Notes under the pieces: generated by a model
What the model saw: only the letters and a program-made list of their open reading frames with translations
Told to the model about the DNA's origin: nothing
The model's database searches: none
Made by a program: the position numbers and the translations under genes
NCBI GenBank assembly: GCA_965262505.1
Contig: CBDHFM010000030.1
Location: 1,922,001-1,986,000 of the forward strand
DNA from: JACPPO01 sp965262505
GTDB lineage: Bacteria; Acidobacteriota; Vicinamibacteria; Vicinamibacterales; UBA2999
Length of the DNA stretch: 64,000 nucleotides
Direction of reading: 5' to 3'
Shown: one piece after another, positions 42,945 to 51,575 of the stretch
Layout of the letters: the number at the start of each line of letters is the position of its first letter
How positions within the stretch are numbered: position 1 is the first letter of the stretch

Positions 42945-44501
42945 TTACCTGAGCGGTGCCTCCTGGACCGTTTCAAAGTCCACGGTCGAACGGTGGTAAT
43001 CGATGATGGCCCGGAGCTCGTCGTTGCGCGCTTGGGCGAGGTCCCGCTGTGCCTGGAACACGAAGAAGCTCGTGGTCGTGCCGGCCGCCAGCTTCCGCTC
43101 CTCGGCCTCGAGGCGCCGTTCCGAGAGCTGGCGCGAGACGGTGGTCGTCTGGACGCGCCTCTGGTTCGTGAGCATCTGGCGGCCCGCTTCCCGTACCTGC
43201 GCCGCCACCTGCAGCTCGGCGTTCCTCAGTTGCGTCTGCTGCTGGCTGTACTGCAGGCGCGCTCTGGCAAGGGCGGCGTCCTGCGGGTTCGCGCCGACCG
43301 GATAGCTCACGTTCAACGAAGCGGTCCAGCTCGGAAAGTCATTGCCGAACAGGTCACCGAGCACGGTCCCAAAGCTGCGCTCGGTCTCGCCGATGACCGG
43401 ACCCGGGAAGCCCGCGCCACGAACGAACTGGGTGCCGCCGAGCCCCGTCAGCCCGTAGTCGAGGCTTGCCGTGACATCCGGCAATGTCTGGTTGCGGGAA
43501 TACCGCATGTTGACGTCCTGGGTCTCGAGGTTCTTCCGTGACTGCTGGAGGTCGCTGCGGCGTTCGAGCGCGTTGCGCATGGCAGCGTCGATGTCGACGG
43601 CGGCCGGTACGAAGGGCGGGAGGTCGGCCGGCTCGATCCGAAGAGTCCAGAAGTCCGCCCTCGCCGGGTCGTACACAAGCGTCCGCAGGGCGTCTTCGGC
43701 AGTCGCGATCTGTGCCTCGCCGAGGACCAGGGCTTCCTCGCGCAGCGCCACCTCCGCTTCCGCTTCGATGGCGTCGACGGGCGCAGTGGTGCCGATCTCG
43801 ATCCGGGCGCGGGTGTTGCGGAGCGATTCGGCGGCGAGGTCAAGCGACTGGCGCTGGACGTCCAGCGATGCGATCGCGTACGCCAGGTCCCAGTACGCAT
43901 GACGGACCCCTCTTTCTGTCAGCGCAATCGTCTCCCGCATGGTGACGTCCGAGATTTCGCGGTCCTTCTCCGTCACGAGCACCTGCTGGCGCGCGGAGTC
44001 GATACTGAACCCGCGCAGCAGCGGTTGCCGGTAGGCGAACGCCAGCGAGGAGCGCAGCTGCGGAGAAAAGTTGGAGAAAAGGTTGGTCGTCGTGGAGCGC
44101 ACGCTGTCCCAGCCGAGGTTGTAGCTGCCTCCCCACGGCAGCGCCTGCTCGATCCCGAAATTGCTGCTGAGACGGTCGTCGCTCGTCTTCGTGCCCTGGG
44201 CGCCCGAGAGAAAGCTGTTGCTCGGGGAGTCCGTGCTGGCGCTCTGCAGCATGCTCGTCAATGTCGGGGACCAGGCTGCGCGCGCCTGCGCCACGCTCAG
44301 GTCCTGTATCTGCGGGTCGATACGCGCGACCCGGATCCCCAGGTTGTTCTCGAGTGAGAGCCGCACCGCTTCCTCAATGGTGAGGCGGCGCACATCGGGT
44401 ACGGGCACCTGCGCTTGTTCCTGCGCCGGCGCCTGGGCCGCCGCGAGGTCGACCAGACTGAACGCGAGTGCCATCACACAGCCGATTCGGACGAACGTCA
44501 T
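42945..44501 (-). CDS. TolC-family outer-membrane efflux channel
   Basis: 518 residues from ATG 44501 (MTFVRIGCVMALAFSLVDLA, signal peptide to AAAQA). Two repeated OEP domains are built of long helices, with LTIEEAVRLSLENNLGIRVA near residue 40 and a C-terminal repeat with YSQQQTQLRNAELQVAAQVR, then TTSFFVFQAQRDLAQARNDE. It should form the trimeric exit duct for adaptor/permease systems, possibly that at 2.6-6.5 kb. It is divergent from pyrE across 51 bp. Confidence 0.88.
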   Translation of the reverse strand: MTFVRIGCVMALAFSLVDLAAAQAPAQEQAQVPVPDVRRLTIEEAVRLSLENNLGIRVARIDPQIQDLSVAQARAAWSPTLTSMLQSASTDSPSNSFLSGAQGTKTSDDRLSSNFGIEQALPWGGSYNLGWDSVRSTTTNLFSNFSPQLRSSLAFAYRQPLLRGFSIDSARQQVLVTEKDREISDVTMRETIALTERGVRHAYWDLAYAIASLDVQRQSLDLAAESLRNTRARIEIGTTAPVDAIEAEAEVALREEALVLGEAQIATAEDALRTLVYDPARADFWTLRIEPADLPPFVPAAVDIDAAMRNALERRSDLQQSRKNLETQDVNMRYSRNQTLPDVTASLDYGLTGLGGTQFVRGAGFPGPVIGETERSFGTVLGDLFGNDFPSWTASLNVSYPVGANPQDAALARARLQYSQQQTQLRNAELQVAAQVREAGRQMLTNQRRVQTTTVSRQLSERRLEAEERKLAAGTTTSFFVFQAQRDLAQARNDELRAIIDYHRSTVDFETVQEAPLR

Positions 44502-44552
44502 ATGCACCTCTTCTGACTCTAGACTCCATATGTATACTAGGCGGTTCCTACG

Positions 44553-45128
44553 ATGCCCAAAGACCTTTCGACCATCCTCGACCGCTTTCGTCGCGTAGGA
44601 GGCCTGCTCAAGGGCCACTTCCGCCTGACGTCCGGCCTCCACAGTGCCGGGTACCTGCAGAGCGCGCTGGTACTCCAGCATCCGCGCGAGGCGGAGGCGT
44701 GCGGCGCCGCGCTTGCCGAACAACTCCGTGGTCTCGGCGCACAAGTTGTGCTTTCACCTGCGCTCGGTGGCATTGTCATCGGCCAGGAAGTCGCCCGCGC
44801 GCTCGGGGTCCGCGCCGTGTTCGCCGAGCGTCAGGACGGTCGCCTGGCACTGAGGCGCGGCTTCACGCTCGAGCCCGGCGAGAAGGTGCTGGTGGTCGAG
44901 GACGTGGTGACGACCGGCGGCTCGACGAGGGAAACAATCGACGTCGCGCGCGCGGCAGGCGCGGTCGTCGTCGGCGCGGCCGCGATCATCGATCGCAGCG
45001 GCGGCCAGCAGCGGCTCGACGTGCCGTTTCACGCGCTTGCCGAGGTATCGCTTCCGACGTACGAGCCCGAGTCATGCCCCCTGTGCCTGGCAGGGCAGCC
45101 CGTGGTGAAGCCCGGATCGCGCACCTGA
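44553..45128 (+). CDS. pyrE: Orotate phosphoribosyltransferase
   Basis: 191 residues. FRLTSGLHSAGYLQSALVL near residue 28 and the PRPP-binding loop KVLVVEDVVTTGGSTRETID near 115 are diagnostic. It converts orotate and PRPP to OMP in pyrimidine synthesis. It has a short C-terminal extension with two cysteines (PESCPLCLAGQPVVKPG), as in many longer bacterial forms. Confidence 0.93.
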   Translation: MPKDLSTILDRFRRVGGLLKGHFRLTSGLHSAGYLQSALVLQHPREAEACGAALAEQLRGLGAQVVLSPALGGIVIGQEVARALGVRAVFAERQDGRLALRRGFTLEPGEKVLVVEDVVTTGGSTRETIDVARAAGAVVVGAAAIIDRSGGQQRLDVPFHALAEVSLPTYEPESCPLCLAGQPVVKPGSRT

Positions 45129-45156
45129 GAGCTGAACCTGAGAACGTGGTGGCGCT

Positions 45157-45927
45157 CTGACCCGTACGCTCAAGCTCACAATTGGTTACGACGGCACGCG
45201 TTTCGTCGGCTGGCAGCGGCAGGCGGAGGGCGTATCTATCCAGGGCCTGCTGGAAGAGGCGCTCGCGCGTTTTGAAGGGGCGACGGTCGTGGTGCACGGT
45301 GCGGGCAGAACCGATGCCGGCGTCCATGCGCTCGGCCAGGTCGCCAGCGTTCGCCTGACCTCCGGGCAACCCCTCGACGCTGTGGGGCGCGGCCTCAACG
45401 CGTGCTTGCCGCCGGACGTGAGGGTGATCGATGTCCAGGAGGCCGCCGCGGACTTCCACGCGCGGTTCAGCGCGCGGTCCAAGACCTATCGTTACCAACT
45501 GCGTAGCGCGACGACGGTCAGCCCCTTCGAGCGCGCGTACGTCTGGCACGTTCCGGAGGCGCTCGACGTCGACGCGATGCGGAGCGCGTCTCACGCGCTG
45601 GTCGGGACGCACGATTTCGCGGCTTTCCGCAGCACGGGCGGCGACGACAAGGGGACCGTTCGCACGATCACGCGGTCAGAGGTGGCCTCAGGAGCGGTCA
45701 GCGGCTGGCATGACACGTCGACTGGAACGCTCGTCGTCTACGAGATTAGCGGAGACGGCTTCCTTCGCCATATGGTCCGTGCCATTGTGGGCACACTCGT
45801 CGAGATTGGTCGCGGCCAGCGTCCGGCGGCGTCGATTGCGGCGCTGCTTGCGGGCGGCAGCCGGTCACAGGCGGGCGTCACGGCTCCGCCGCAGGGGCTG
45901 TTTCTGGTCCGCGTGGTCTATGATTAA
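45157..45927 (+). CDS. truA: tRNA pseudouridine(38-40) synthase, probable CTG start
   Basis: About 256 residues. LTIGYDGTRFVGWQRQAEGV near the start, the catalytic HGAGRTDAGVHALGQVASVR, FHARFSARSKTYRYQL and GDGFLRHMVRAIVGTLVEIG identify TruA. In-frame stops at 45133 and 45139 limit the N-terminus. No ATG, GTG or TTG exists between them and the first conserved strand. The only sensible initiator is CTG at 45157 (LTRTLKLTIGYDGT), 29 bp after pyrE, preceded by GTGGTGG. A GTG further in (45289) would remove the first strand and cannot be right. Confidence 0.88.
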   Translation: MTRTLKLTIGYDGTRFVGWQRQAEGVSIQGLLEEALARFEGATVVVHGAGRTDAGVHALGQVASVRLTSGQPLDAVGRGLNACLPPDVRVIDVQEAAADFHARFSARSKTYRYQLRSATTVSPFERAYVWHVPEALDVDAMRSASHALVGTHDFAAFRSTGGDDKGTVRTITRSEVASGAVSGWHDTSTGTLVVYEISGDGFLRHMVRAIVGTLVEIGRGQRPAASIAALLAGGSRSQAGVTAPPQGLFLVRVVYD

Positions 45928-45953
45928 CTCCTTGCAGGAGCGGGGGATGGAAC

Positions 45954-46745
45954 GTGTCGCTTGAGCAGCTGCAGGCGTGGATCCCGGCCGGGCATCCCGA
46001 CGAGGCGCTCGCTCGGCAGGTGAATTTCGGACGGTTGCCTGCGCATGTCGCGATCATCATGGACGGGAATGGCCGCTGGGCTGCGCAGCGCCACCTGCCC
46101 AGGGTTGAAGGCCACCGCGCCGGGATTGATGCCGTGCGTGACACCGTGGAAACCGCCGCGCGCCTGGGCCTTGGCGTTCTGACGCTGTATGCGTTCTCCG
46201 TTGAAAACTGGAAACGGCCGGTGTCCGAAGTCAGCATGCTCATGCGGCTGCTCAAGCGATATCTGCGCTCGGAGCTGGAGACCCTGCTGGCCAACGACAT
46301 CAGATTCCAGGTCATAGGACGAATGGAAGAACTTTCCCCCGACATCCAGGACGAACTACGCGCGGCCATCGAACGAACCGCCGGCAGCAAGGGGATGCTC
46401 TTCAATATCGCCCTCAATTACGGGGGGCGGGCCGAAATCGTGGACGCCGCGCGACGGGCGATCGACTCGGGTATCCGCCCCGAGCAATTGGACGAAGAGC
46501 GGTTCGCCGGATTCCTCTACACGGCCGGCCAGCCGGATCCGGATCTACTCATCAGGACCAGCGGCGAGATGCGCGTCAGCAACTACCTGCTCTGGCAGAT
46601 CGCGTACTCGGAAATCTATGTCACCGAGACCCGCTGGCCGGATTTTCGCCGCCGGCATCTGCTCGAGGGGGTCCTCGCCTATCAGAAGCGAGAGCGCCGG
46701 TACGGTGGCATCGCTCCGGCGCCGGCGGTCATCGGCGCGCAATGA
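45954..46745 (+). CDS. uppS: Isoprenyl (undecaprenyl) diphosphate synthase
   Basis: 263 residues from GTG 45954 with AGGAGCGGGGG upstream. The catalytic loop HVAIIMDGNGRWAAQRHLPR near residue 30 holds the essential aspartate. LTLYAFSVENWKRP and the C-terminal DLLIRTSGEMRVSNYLLWQI are family signatures. It makes the lipid carrier for cell-wall sugars. Its stop overlaps the cdsA start (ATGA). Confidence 0.94.
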   Translation: MSLEQLQAWIPAGHPDEALARQVNFGRLPAHVAIIMDGNGRWAAQRHLPRVEGHRAGIDAVRDTVETAARLGLGVLTLYAFSVENWKRPVSEVSMLMRLLKRYLRSELETLLANDIRFQVIGRMEELSPDIQDELRAAIERTAGSKGMLFNIALNYGGRAEIVDAARRAIDSGIRPEQLDEERFAGFLYTAGQPDPDLLIRTSGEMRVSNYLLWQIAYSEIYVTETRWPDFRRRHLLEGVLAYQKRERRYGGIAPAPAVIGAQ

Positions 46746-47530
46746 CGCGGCTTCTGAGCGGGGTCGCCCTTGCGGCGGCCGCGCTTGCCGCCATCCTCTT
46801 TCTGCCGCTTCCCGCCCTGCGCGTGATCGCGTGCCTTGTCGCGGCGCTGGCCGCCTACGAGTACCTCGATATCGTCGGCCCGGAGCGCCGCGCGCTGAAC
46901 GCCCTTCCGGTGCTGCTCCTGGTCGTGCTCGCGTCCTGGTGGTTCTCGGACCCAGGCGGCCAGGGAAGCCCAGGCGGCGCCAGGGTCCTGGCGCTGCTCC
47001 TGCTCGGCGTCGGCTGGGCCGTGATTGAGGTGGTGTTTCGCGGGTTCGCGGTCGATCGTGCGGGCGCGCGTTTGCTGGCACCGTGGTATGTCGGCATGCC
47101 GCTCGGGATGCTGGCCGCGGTGCAACTGGCGAGCGGCCGCATGGCCACGCTGCTGCTGATTGCCACCATCGTTGTCAGCGACTCGGCGCAGTTTTACTCC
47201 GGGCGGCTCTTCGGCCGCCGGCCGCTCGCCCCGACGATCAGTCCGAAGAAGACCATTGAAGGCGCGGTGGGAGGGCTGGTTGTGGCGACGATCTTCATCA
47301 CGCTGGCAGGACCGTGGGTATTTCCCTCGGCCCAGCCCGGATTGTTGGCCCTGCTCGGCGTCGCGATCGTGGTGTTTGGCATCGCCGGCGACCTCTTCGA
47401 GTCACGGCTCAAACGAACGGCTGGCGTCAAGGACAGCTCGGCGTTGATTCCCGGTCATGGCGGCGTACTGGATCGCATCGACGCGCTGCTATTTGCCGCA
47501 CCCGTCTATTACGTGTACCTGCAGAGCTGA
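46742..47530 (+). CDS. cdsA: Phosphatidate cytidylyltransferase
   Basis: 262 residues, mostly membrane helices. The signature is in SDSAQFYSGRLFGRRPLAPT, ISPKKTIEGAVGGL and DLFESRLKRTAGVKDSSALI, followed by PGHGGVLDRIDALLF. It makes CDP-diacylglycerol for phospholipids. It is coupled to uppS and followed 1 bp later by dxr. Confidence 0.93.
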   Translation: MTRLLSGVALAAAALAAILFLPLPALRVIACLVAALAAYEYLDIVGPERRALNALPVLLLVVLASWWFSDPGGQGSPGGARVLALLLLGVGWAVIEVVFRGFAVDRAGARLLAPWYVGMPLGMLAAVQLASGRMATLLLIATIVVSDSAQFYSGRLFGRRPLAPTISPKKTIEGAVGGLVVATIFITLAGPWVFPSAQPGLLALLGVAIVVFGIAGDLFESRLKRTAGVKDSSALIPGHGGVLDRIDALLFAAPVYYVYLQS

Positions 47531-47531
47531 C

Positions 47532-48701
47532 GTGAAGAATGTCGCCATCCTCGGCTCGACCGGCTCGATCGGCCGGAGCGCTCTCGCTGTGGTCGACGCT
47601 TATCCAACCAGCCTGAAAGTCGTCTCGCTCGCGGCGGGCGACAACGCCTCGCTGCTGGCGGAGCAGGTGGCGCGGTACCGTCCCGAGGTCGTCGCCATGG
47701 CCTCCGGCGAGGGAGTTGACCGGCTCCGATGGAAGTGCGGAGCCGACTCGCTCACCGTTGCCGGCACCGGTGCGGCAGGCCTCGTTGCCGTTGCCACGCA
47801 CCCCTCGGCGGACATCGTCATCTGCGCGTCGGCGGGGACCGCGGGGCTCGAAGCCGTGCTTGCGGCGATCGAGGTGGACAAGACGATTGCGCTCGCCAAT
47901 AAAGAGGTGCTCGTCATGGCCGGCGCGCTCGTGACTGCGGCCGCGCGAAGGCGGGGCGTTGCCATTCTGCCTGTCGACAGCGAGCACAACGCCATTCACC
48001 AGTGCCTGCACGAACGGCAGCGCGCGGAGGTTCGCCGTCTGATCCTGACGGCGTCGGGCGGCCCATTTCGCGAGCATTCGGCGGAAGCGCTCGAGCGCGT
48101 CGGGCCGGACGCGGCGCTGCAGCATCCGACCTGGCAGATGGGTCGGAAGATCACGATCGACTCGGCGACCTTGATGAACAAGGGGCTGGAGGTCATCGAA
48201 GCGCACTGGCTGTTTGGCGTCTCCGCCGATCAAATCGACGTGGTGATCCATCCGCAGTCCATCGTGCACTCGCTGGTCGAACTGATCGATGGCTCCGTGA
48301 TCGCGCAGCTCGGCATCGCCGACATGCGGCTGCCGATTCAATACGCCTGCTCGTATCCGGAGCGCTGGGACGGATCGCTGCCGTCGCTCGACCTGGCGGC
48401 GGCTGGTCGCCTCGAATTCCTGGAGCCGGCCCTCGACCGCTTTCCCTGCCTGGGGCTGGCGTATCGCGCGCTCCGCGCCGGGGAGACGTTGCCGGTGGTG
48501 CTGAACGCGGCCAACGAGGTCGCGGTCGGCGCTTTCCTGGACCGGAAGCTCGGCTTTATGGCGATTCCGCGCGTCATACAGAAGACGATGGACGCGCATA
48601 CGGCTGAGCCGGTATCGACACTACAGGCCGTCCGGCGTGCCGACCAATGGGCCCGCGAGTACGCCGGCGGCGCGGCCCGCGAGTTAGAATTGACAGTCTG
48701 A
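47532..48701 (+). CDS. dxr: 1-deoxy-D-xylulose 5-phosphate reductoisomerase
   Basis: 389 residues from GTG 47532 (KNVAILGSTGSIGRSALAVV). The NADPH-binding start, ANKEVLVMAGALV, the metal-site PVDSEHNAIHQCL and DSATLMNKGLEVIEAHWLFG are all present. It catalyses the committed step of the MEP isoprenoid pathway, feeding UppS next door. Confidence 0.95.
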   Translation: MKNVAILGSTGSIGRSALAVVDAYPTSLKVVSLAAGDNASLLAEQVARYRPEVVAMASGEGVDRLRWKCGADSLTVAGTGAAGLVAVATHPSADIVICASAGTAGLEAVLAAIEVDKTIALANKEVLVMAGALVTAAARRRGVAILPVDSEHNAIHQCLHERQRAEVRRLILTASGGPFREHSAEALERVGPDAALQHPTWQMGRKITIDSATLMNKGLEVIEAHWLFGVSADQIDVVIHPQSIVHSLVELIDGSVIAQLGIADMRLPIQYACSYPERWDGSLPSLDLAAAGRLEFLEPALDRFPCLGLAYRALRAGETLPVVLNAANEVAVGAFLDRKLGFMAIPRVIQKTMDAHTAEPVSTLQAVRRADQWAREYAGGAARELELTV

Positions 48702-48728
48702 GGCATTACTGAAGGGACATTCCAGTAC

Positions 48729-50048
48729 GTGACTACGCTTCTCGCTTTTCTGTTCGTTCTGGGCGTACTCGTCTTCGTCCACGAGCTTGGGCATTTCCTG
48801 GCGGCACGCCGGCTCGGCGTTCGCGTGGTGACGTTTTCGCTCGGCTTTGGACCGAAGATCCTGAAAGTCCAGCGCGGCGACACGGAGTACTGCGTCAGCA
48901 TCATCCCGCTCGGCGGTTACGTGAAGATGGCGGGCGAAAGCCCGGACGACCCGAGAACGGGCCAACCCGACGAGTTCATGTCGAAGACGAAGTGGGAGCG
49001 GTTCCAGATTCTCATCATGGGACCCGTGATGAACATCGTCCTCGCGGTCGTCGTGATGGCGGTCGTGCTCGCACAGGGCGCGGAAGTACCCGTGTACCAG
49101 GATCAGCCTCCGGTGGTCGGCGCCGTCGCGCCCGGGTCGCCCGCGGAGGAGGCAGGGATCCAGCGCGGTGATCTCATTCTGGACGTGGCGAGTCGCGCGG
49201 TGGACACCTGGGAGGATCTGTTCATCGCCGTGGGCACACGCCCGGATCGCGACGTCCTCGTGACGCTGCGGCGCGCCGGAGGGACGCAAACGGTGACTGT
49301 GCGGCCGGTGCCTGAAACGCGCTACGAGATCGGCAGCATCGGGGTGATGCCCGACATCAACCCGATCGTGGCGTCGGTCATTGCCGGCCAGCCGGCGGAG
49401 CGCGCGGGGCTATTGGCTGGAGACGTCGTGCTGGCGGTCGACGGCGAACGCATGGTCACCAGGACGCAGCTCGTCGAAGCGATCTCCAGAAACGGCGGCC
49501 GCGAGATCGAGCTCACCATCGAGCGGGAGGGCCGGGAGCAGCTAGTGAGTGCGACGCCGGAGCAGCAGAGCGATCGCGGGATGCTCGGGATCTACGTCAC
49601 CGAGCCGACGCGGTCGTTTACGCCAGGTCCGTTCGAAGCGCTTCAGCTGAGCGTGGAGCGTAACATCGAGTTCAGCGGGCTCATCTTCCGCACCCTGGGC
49701 GGCCTGTTCGTGGGAGAAACGTCGCCGCGGCAGCTCATGGGCCCGGTGGCCATCGCGCAGCTGTCCGGTGAATCGGCGGAGGCCGGCTGGATTGCGCTCT
49801 TTACGTTGATGGCGTCGATCAGTCTCAACCTCGGCCTGCTGAATCTGCTGCCGATTCCCGTGCTCGATGGCGGGCACATCCTGATCATGGCGCTCGAAGG
49901 CGTCGCGCGCCGCGACTTCAGCATGGCCGTGAAGGAAAAGATGCTGTTGGCCGGATTCGTTCTTCTGATGATGCTCATGGTGACGGTCATCTACAACGAC
50001 CTCACTCGCGTCAGCTGGATCGAGAACCTCATGCCCTGGCGAAACTGA
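48729..50048 (+). CDS. rseP: RseP-type site-2 zinc protease
   Basis: 439 residues from GTG 48729. The zinc motif VFVHELGHFLAARRLGV is in the first membrane helix. Two PDZ domains follow (PPVVGAVAPGSPAEEAGIQR and NPIVASVIAGQPAERAGLLA). The LLNLLPIPVLDGGHILIMAL segment completes the active site. It cleaves transmembrane anti-sigma or signal peptides. It is usually followed by outer-membrane assembly genes; here the next gene is broken by IS3. Confidence 0.93.
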   Translation: MTTLLAFLFVLGVLVFVHELGHFLAARRLGVRVVTFSLGFGPKILKVQRGDTEYCVSIIPLGGYVKMAGESPDDPRTGQPDEFMSKTKWERFQILIMGPVMNIVLAVVVMAVVLAQGAEVPVYQDQPPVVGAVAPGSPAEEAGIQRGDLILDVASRAVDTWEDLFIAVGTRPDRDVLVTLRRAGGTQTVTVRPVPETRYEIGSIGVMPDINPIVASVIAGQPAERAGLLAGDVVLAVDGERMVTRTQLVEAISRNGGREIELTIEREGREQLVSATPEQQSDRGMLGIYVTEPTRSFTPGPFEALQLSVERNIEFSGLIFRTLGGLFVGETSPRQLMGPVAIAQLSGESAEAGWIALFTLMASISLNLGLLNLLPIPVLDGGHILIMALEGVARRDFSMAVKEKMLLAGFVLLMMLMVTVIYNDLTRVSWIENLMPWRN

Positions 50049-50057
50049 GGAGTGCCG

Positions 50058-50130
50058 ATGTTTCGTAGCTATCAGGCCGCGCTGGCAACCGTCCTCGTCG
50101 TCGGCCTGGCGGCGACCGCCGCGGCGACGT
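50058..50130 (+). pseudogene. Exported protein gene interrupted by IS3 after the signal peptide
   Basis: ATG 50058, 9 bp after rseP and preceded by GAGGAGTGCCG, encodes MFRSYQAALATVLVVGLAAT, then AAAT, a clear signal peptide. The IS3 element follows. Removing it and one ACGT joins 50130 to 51328 in frame (TSVDVAYPRTISSIDTDAQH), but the frame reaches a stop at about 51470 without a recognisable domain. The gene was therefore either very short or already decaying. Confidence 0.6.
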
Positions 50131-50191
50131 CCCCCCCGAATTGAGTAGCACCCGGGTTTAGAGTCCGAGCTCACGAGAAGGGAGATCGGAC

Positions 50192-50455
50192 GTGAAGCAA
50201 CGATTCAGCGAGGCGCAGATCATCGGGTTCCTGCGGGAGTCCGAAGCGGGCCTGCCGGTGAAGGACCTGTGCCGCCGGCACGGGTTCTCGGAGGCCAGTT
50301 ACTACCTCTGGCGGAATAAGTTCGGCGGGATGACCGTCTCGGACGCGAAACGCCTGAAGGAGCTGATTGCCGAGAATACGCGGCTGAAGAAGCTGCTGGC
50401 CGAGTCCGTGCTGGACAACGAGGTGACGCGCGATGCGTTGCGAAAAAAGTGGTGA
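50192..50455 (+). CDS. IS3-family transposase OrfA
   Basis: 87 residues from GTG 50192 with AGGGAGA upstream. The HTH (FLRESEAGLPVKDLCRRHGF, then SEASYYLWRNKFGGM) and leucine zipper (LKELIAENTRLKKLLAESVL) are typical. It ends at the frameshift site for OrfAB. Confidence 0.93.
   Translation: MKQRFSEAQIIGFLRESEAGLPVKDLCRRHGFSEASYYLWRNKFGGMTVSDAKRLKELIAENTRLKKLLAESVLDNEVTRDALRKKW
50443..50449 (+). promoter_or_regulatory. Programmed -1 frameshift site A6G
   Basis: AAAAAAG lies at the end of orfA, with orfB in the -1 frame. This is the standard slippery heptamer of many IS3 elements, used to make the OrfAB transposase. Confidence 0.8.
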
Positions 50456-51297
50456 CCGCCCCAGCCCGACGGGTGCTGGTGCGGGATATGACCGCGCAGG
50501 GGGTGAGCGAGCGGCGCGCGCTCGCGCTGGTGCACATGAGTGCCTCGTCGCTGCGATACACCCCGGCGCCGGATACTAACGCGGCGTTGCGAGCCCGCAT
50601 CGTGACCTTAGCGCACCGGCACCGTCGCTACGGTGCCGGGATGATCTACCTCAAGCTGCGGCAGGCGGGAACACGGGTCAACCACAAGCGGGTGGAGCGC
50701 CTGTATACCGAGGCTAGGCTGCAGGTACGTCGGCGGCGACGCAAGAAGATCCCGGTGGCGGACCGCCAGCCCCTGGTACGCCCCCAGGCGCCGAACGAGG
50801 TCTGGTCTGCCGACTTCGTCTTCGACCGCACGGCCGAGGGACGGGTGGTGAAGTGCCTGACCGTCGTCGATGACGCGACCACCGAAGCGGTGGCCATCGT
50901 GCCGGCCCGCGCGTTCGGTGGGCTGCCGGTCACCCGCGTGCTCGATCAACTCGCGCTCAAGCGCGGCCTGCCGCGTATCTTGCGCACCGACAACGGGAAG
51001 GAGTTCTGCGGGCGCGCCATGCTGACATGGGCCCATACGCACGGCGTCACGTTGCGCCTGATCGAGCCGGGCAAGCCGAATCAGAACGCCTATATCGAAT
51101 CGTTCAACGGCCGGTTCCGCGACGAGTGCCTCAACGAGCACTGGTTCACGAGTCTGGTCCATACCCAGGTCCTCGTCGAGGCCTGGCGACGCGAGTACAA
51201 CGAGGAGCGGCCGAAGAAGGGACTGGGCGGGCTCACGCCCGCCCAGTACGCCAAGCGGCTGGTCGCGGAACGCAGTACAGTCACCGCCGGACTCTAA
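50449..51297 (+). CDS. IS3-family transposase OrfB
   Basis: 282 residues. An HTH_21-like part (YGAGMIYLKLRQAGTRVNHK, then RVERLYTEARLQVRRRRRKK) precedes the rve domain. The triad lies in NEVWSADFVFDRTAEG, LRTDNGKEFCGRAM and QNAYIESFNGRFRDECLNEH. The frame is intact. Confidence 0.93.
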   Translation: MVTAPARRVLVRDMTAQGVSERRALALVHMSASSLRYTPAPDTNAALRARIVTLAHRHRRYGAGMIYLKLRQAGTRVNHKRVERLYTEARLQVRRRRRKKIPVADRQPLVRPQAPNEVWSADFVFDRTAEGRVVKCLTVVDDATTEAVAIVPARAFGGLPVTRVLDQLALKRGLPRILRTDNGKEFCGRAMLTWAHTHGVTLRLIEPGKPNQNAYIESFNGRFRDECLNEHWFTSLVHTQVLVEAWRREYNEERPKKGLGGLTPAQYAKRLVAERSTVTAGL

Positions 51298-51327
51298 ACC
51301 GAAGTGCTACTGAAGACGGGGGGACGT

Positions 51328-51575
51328 CGGTCGATGTCGCTTATCCACGAACGATTTCTAGTATAGATACTGACGCTCAGCATTGGAATCCACTCCGCCG
51401 ATCGGACAATTCTCGTAGACCCTGCAGCGACATCACGTCGGTGGTTCCGCCGTCTCTGCCATCTGCTTAACCTTCGTCAGGAATTCCTCGATATCGTCTA
51501 CCGGCACAGAGCCGCTGTAGTCCTTACACTCGAACAGCCACGGTTAACTGTCGACCCCGCTAATGTTTCCTATCG
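51328..51575. other. Region right of IS3 holding broken gene ends
   Basis: About 250 bp containing the tail of the interrupted signal-peptide frame on the plus strand and a nuclease-like fragment on the minus strand. No intact gene. Confidence 0.4.
51433..51542 (-). pseudogene. Restriction-endonuclease-like (Mrr/PD-ExK) fragment
   Basis: The minus strand reads WLFECKDYSGSVPVDDIEEF, then LTKVKQMAETAEPPT and TGA at 51433. ECKDYSGxVPVDDIEEFxxKV matches the E-x-K strand and following helix of Mrr-like nucleases. An in-frame stop lies just upstream, so only the C-terminal remnant survives. Confidence 0.45.

Larger units (their letters stand above)
50131..51323 (+). mobile_element. IS3-family element, complete
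   Basis: Terminal inverted repeats share AGTAGCAC and GGTTTAGAGTCCG (GTTTAGAGTCCG near 50156 and its complement near 51290) and start in C/G runs. A direct ACGT at 50127-50130 and 51324-51327 is the likely target duplication. Length is 1193 bp. It is unrelated in detail to the IS3 element at 28505. Confidence 0.87.
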
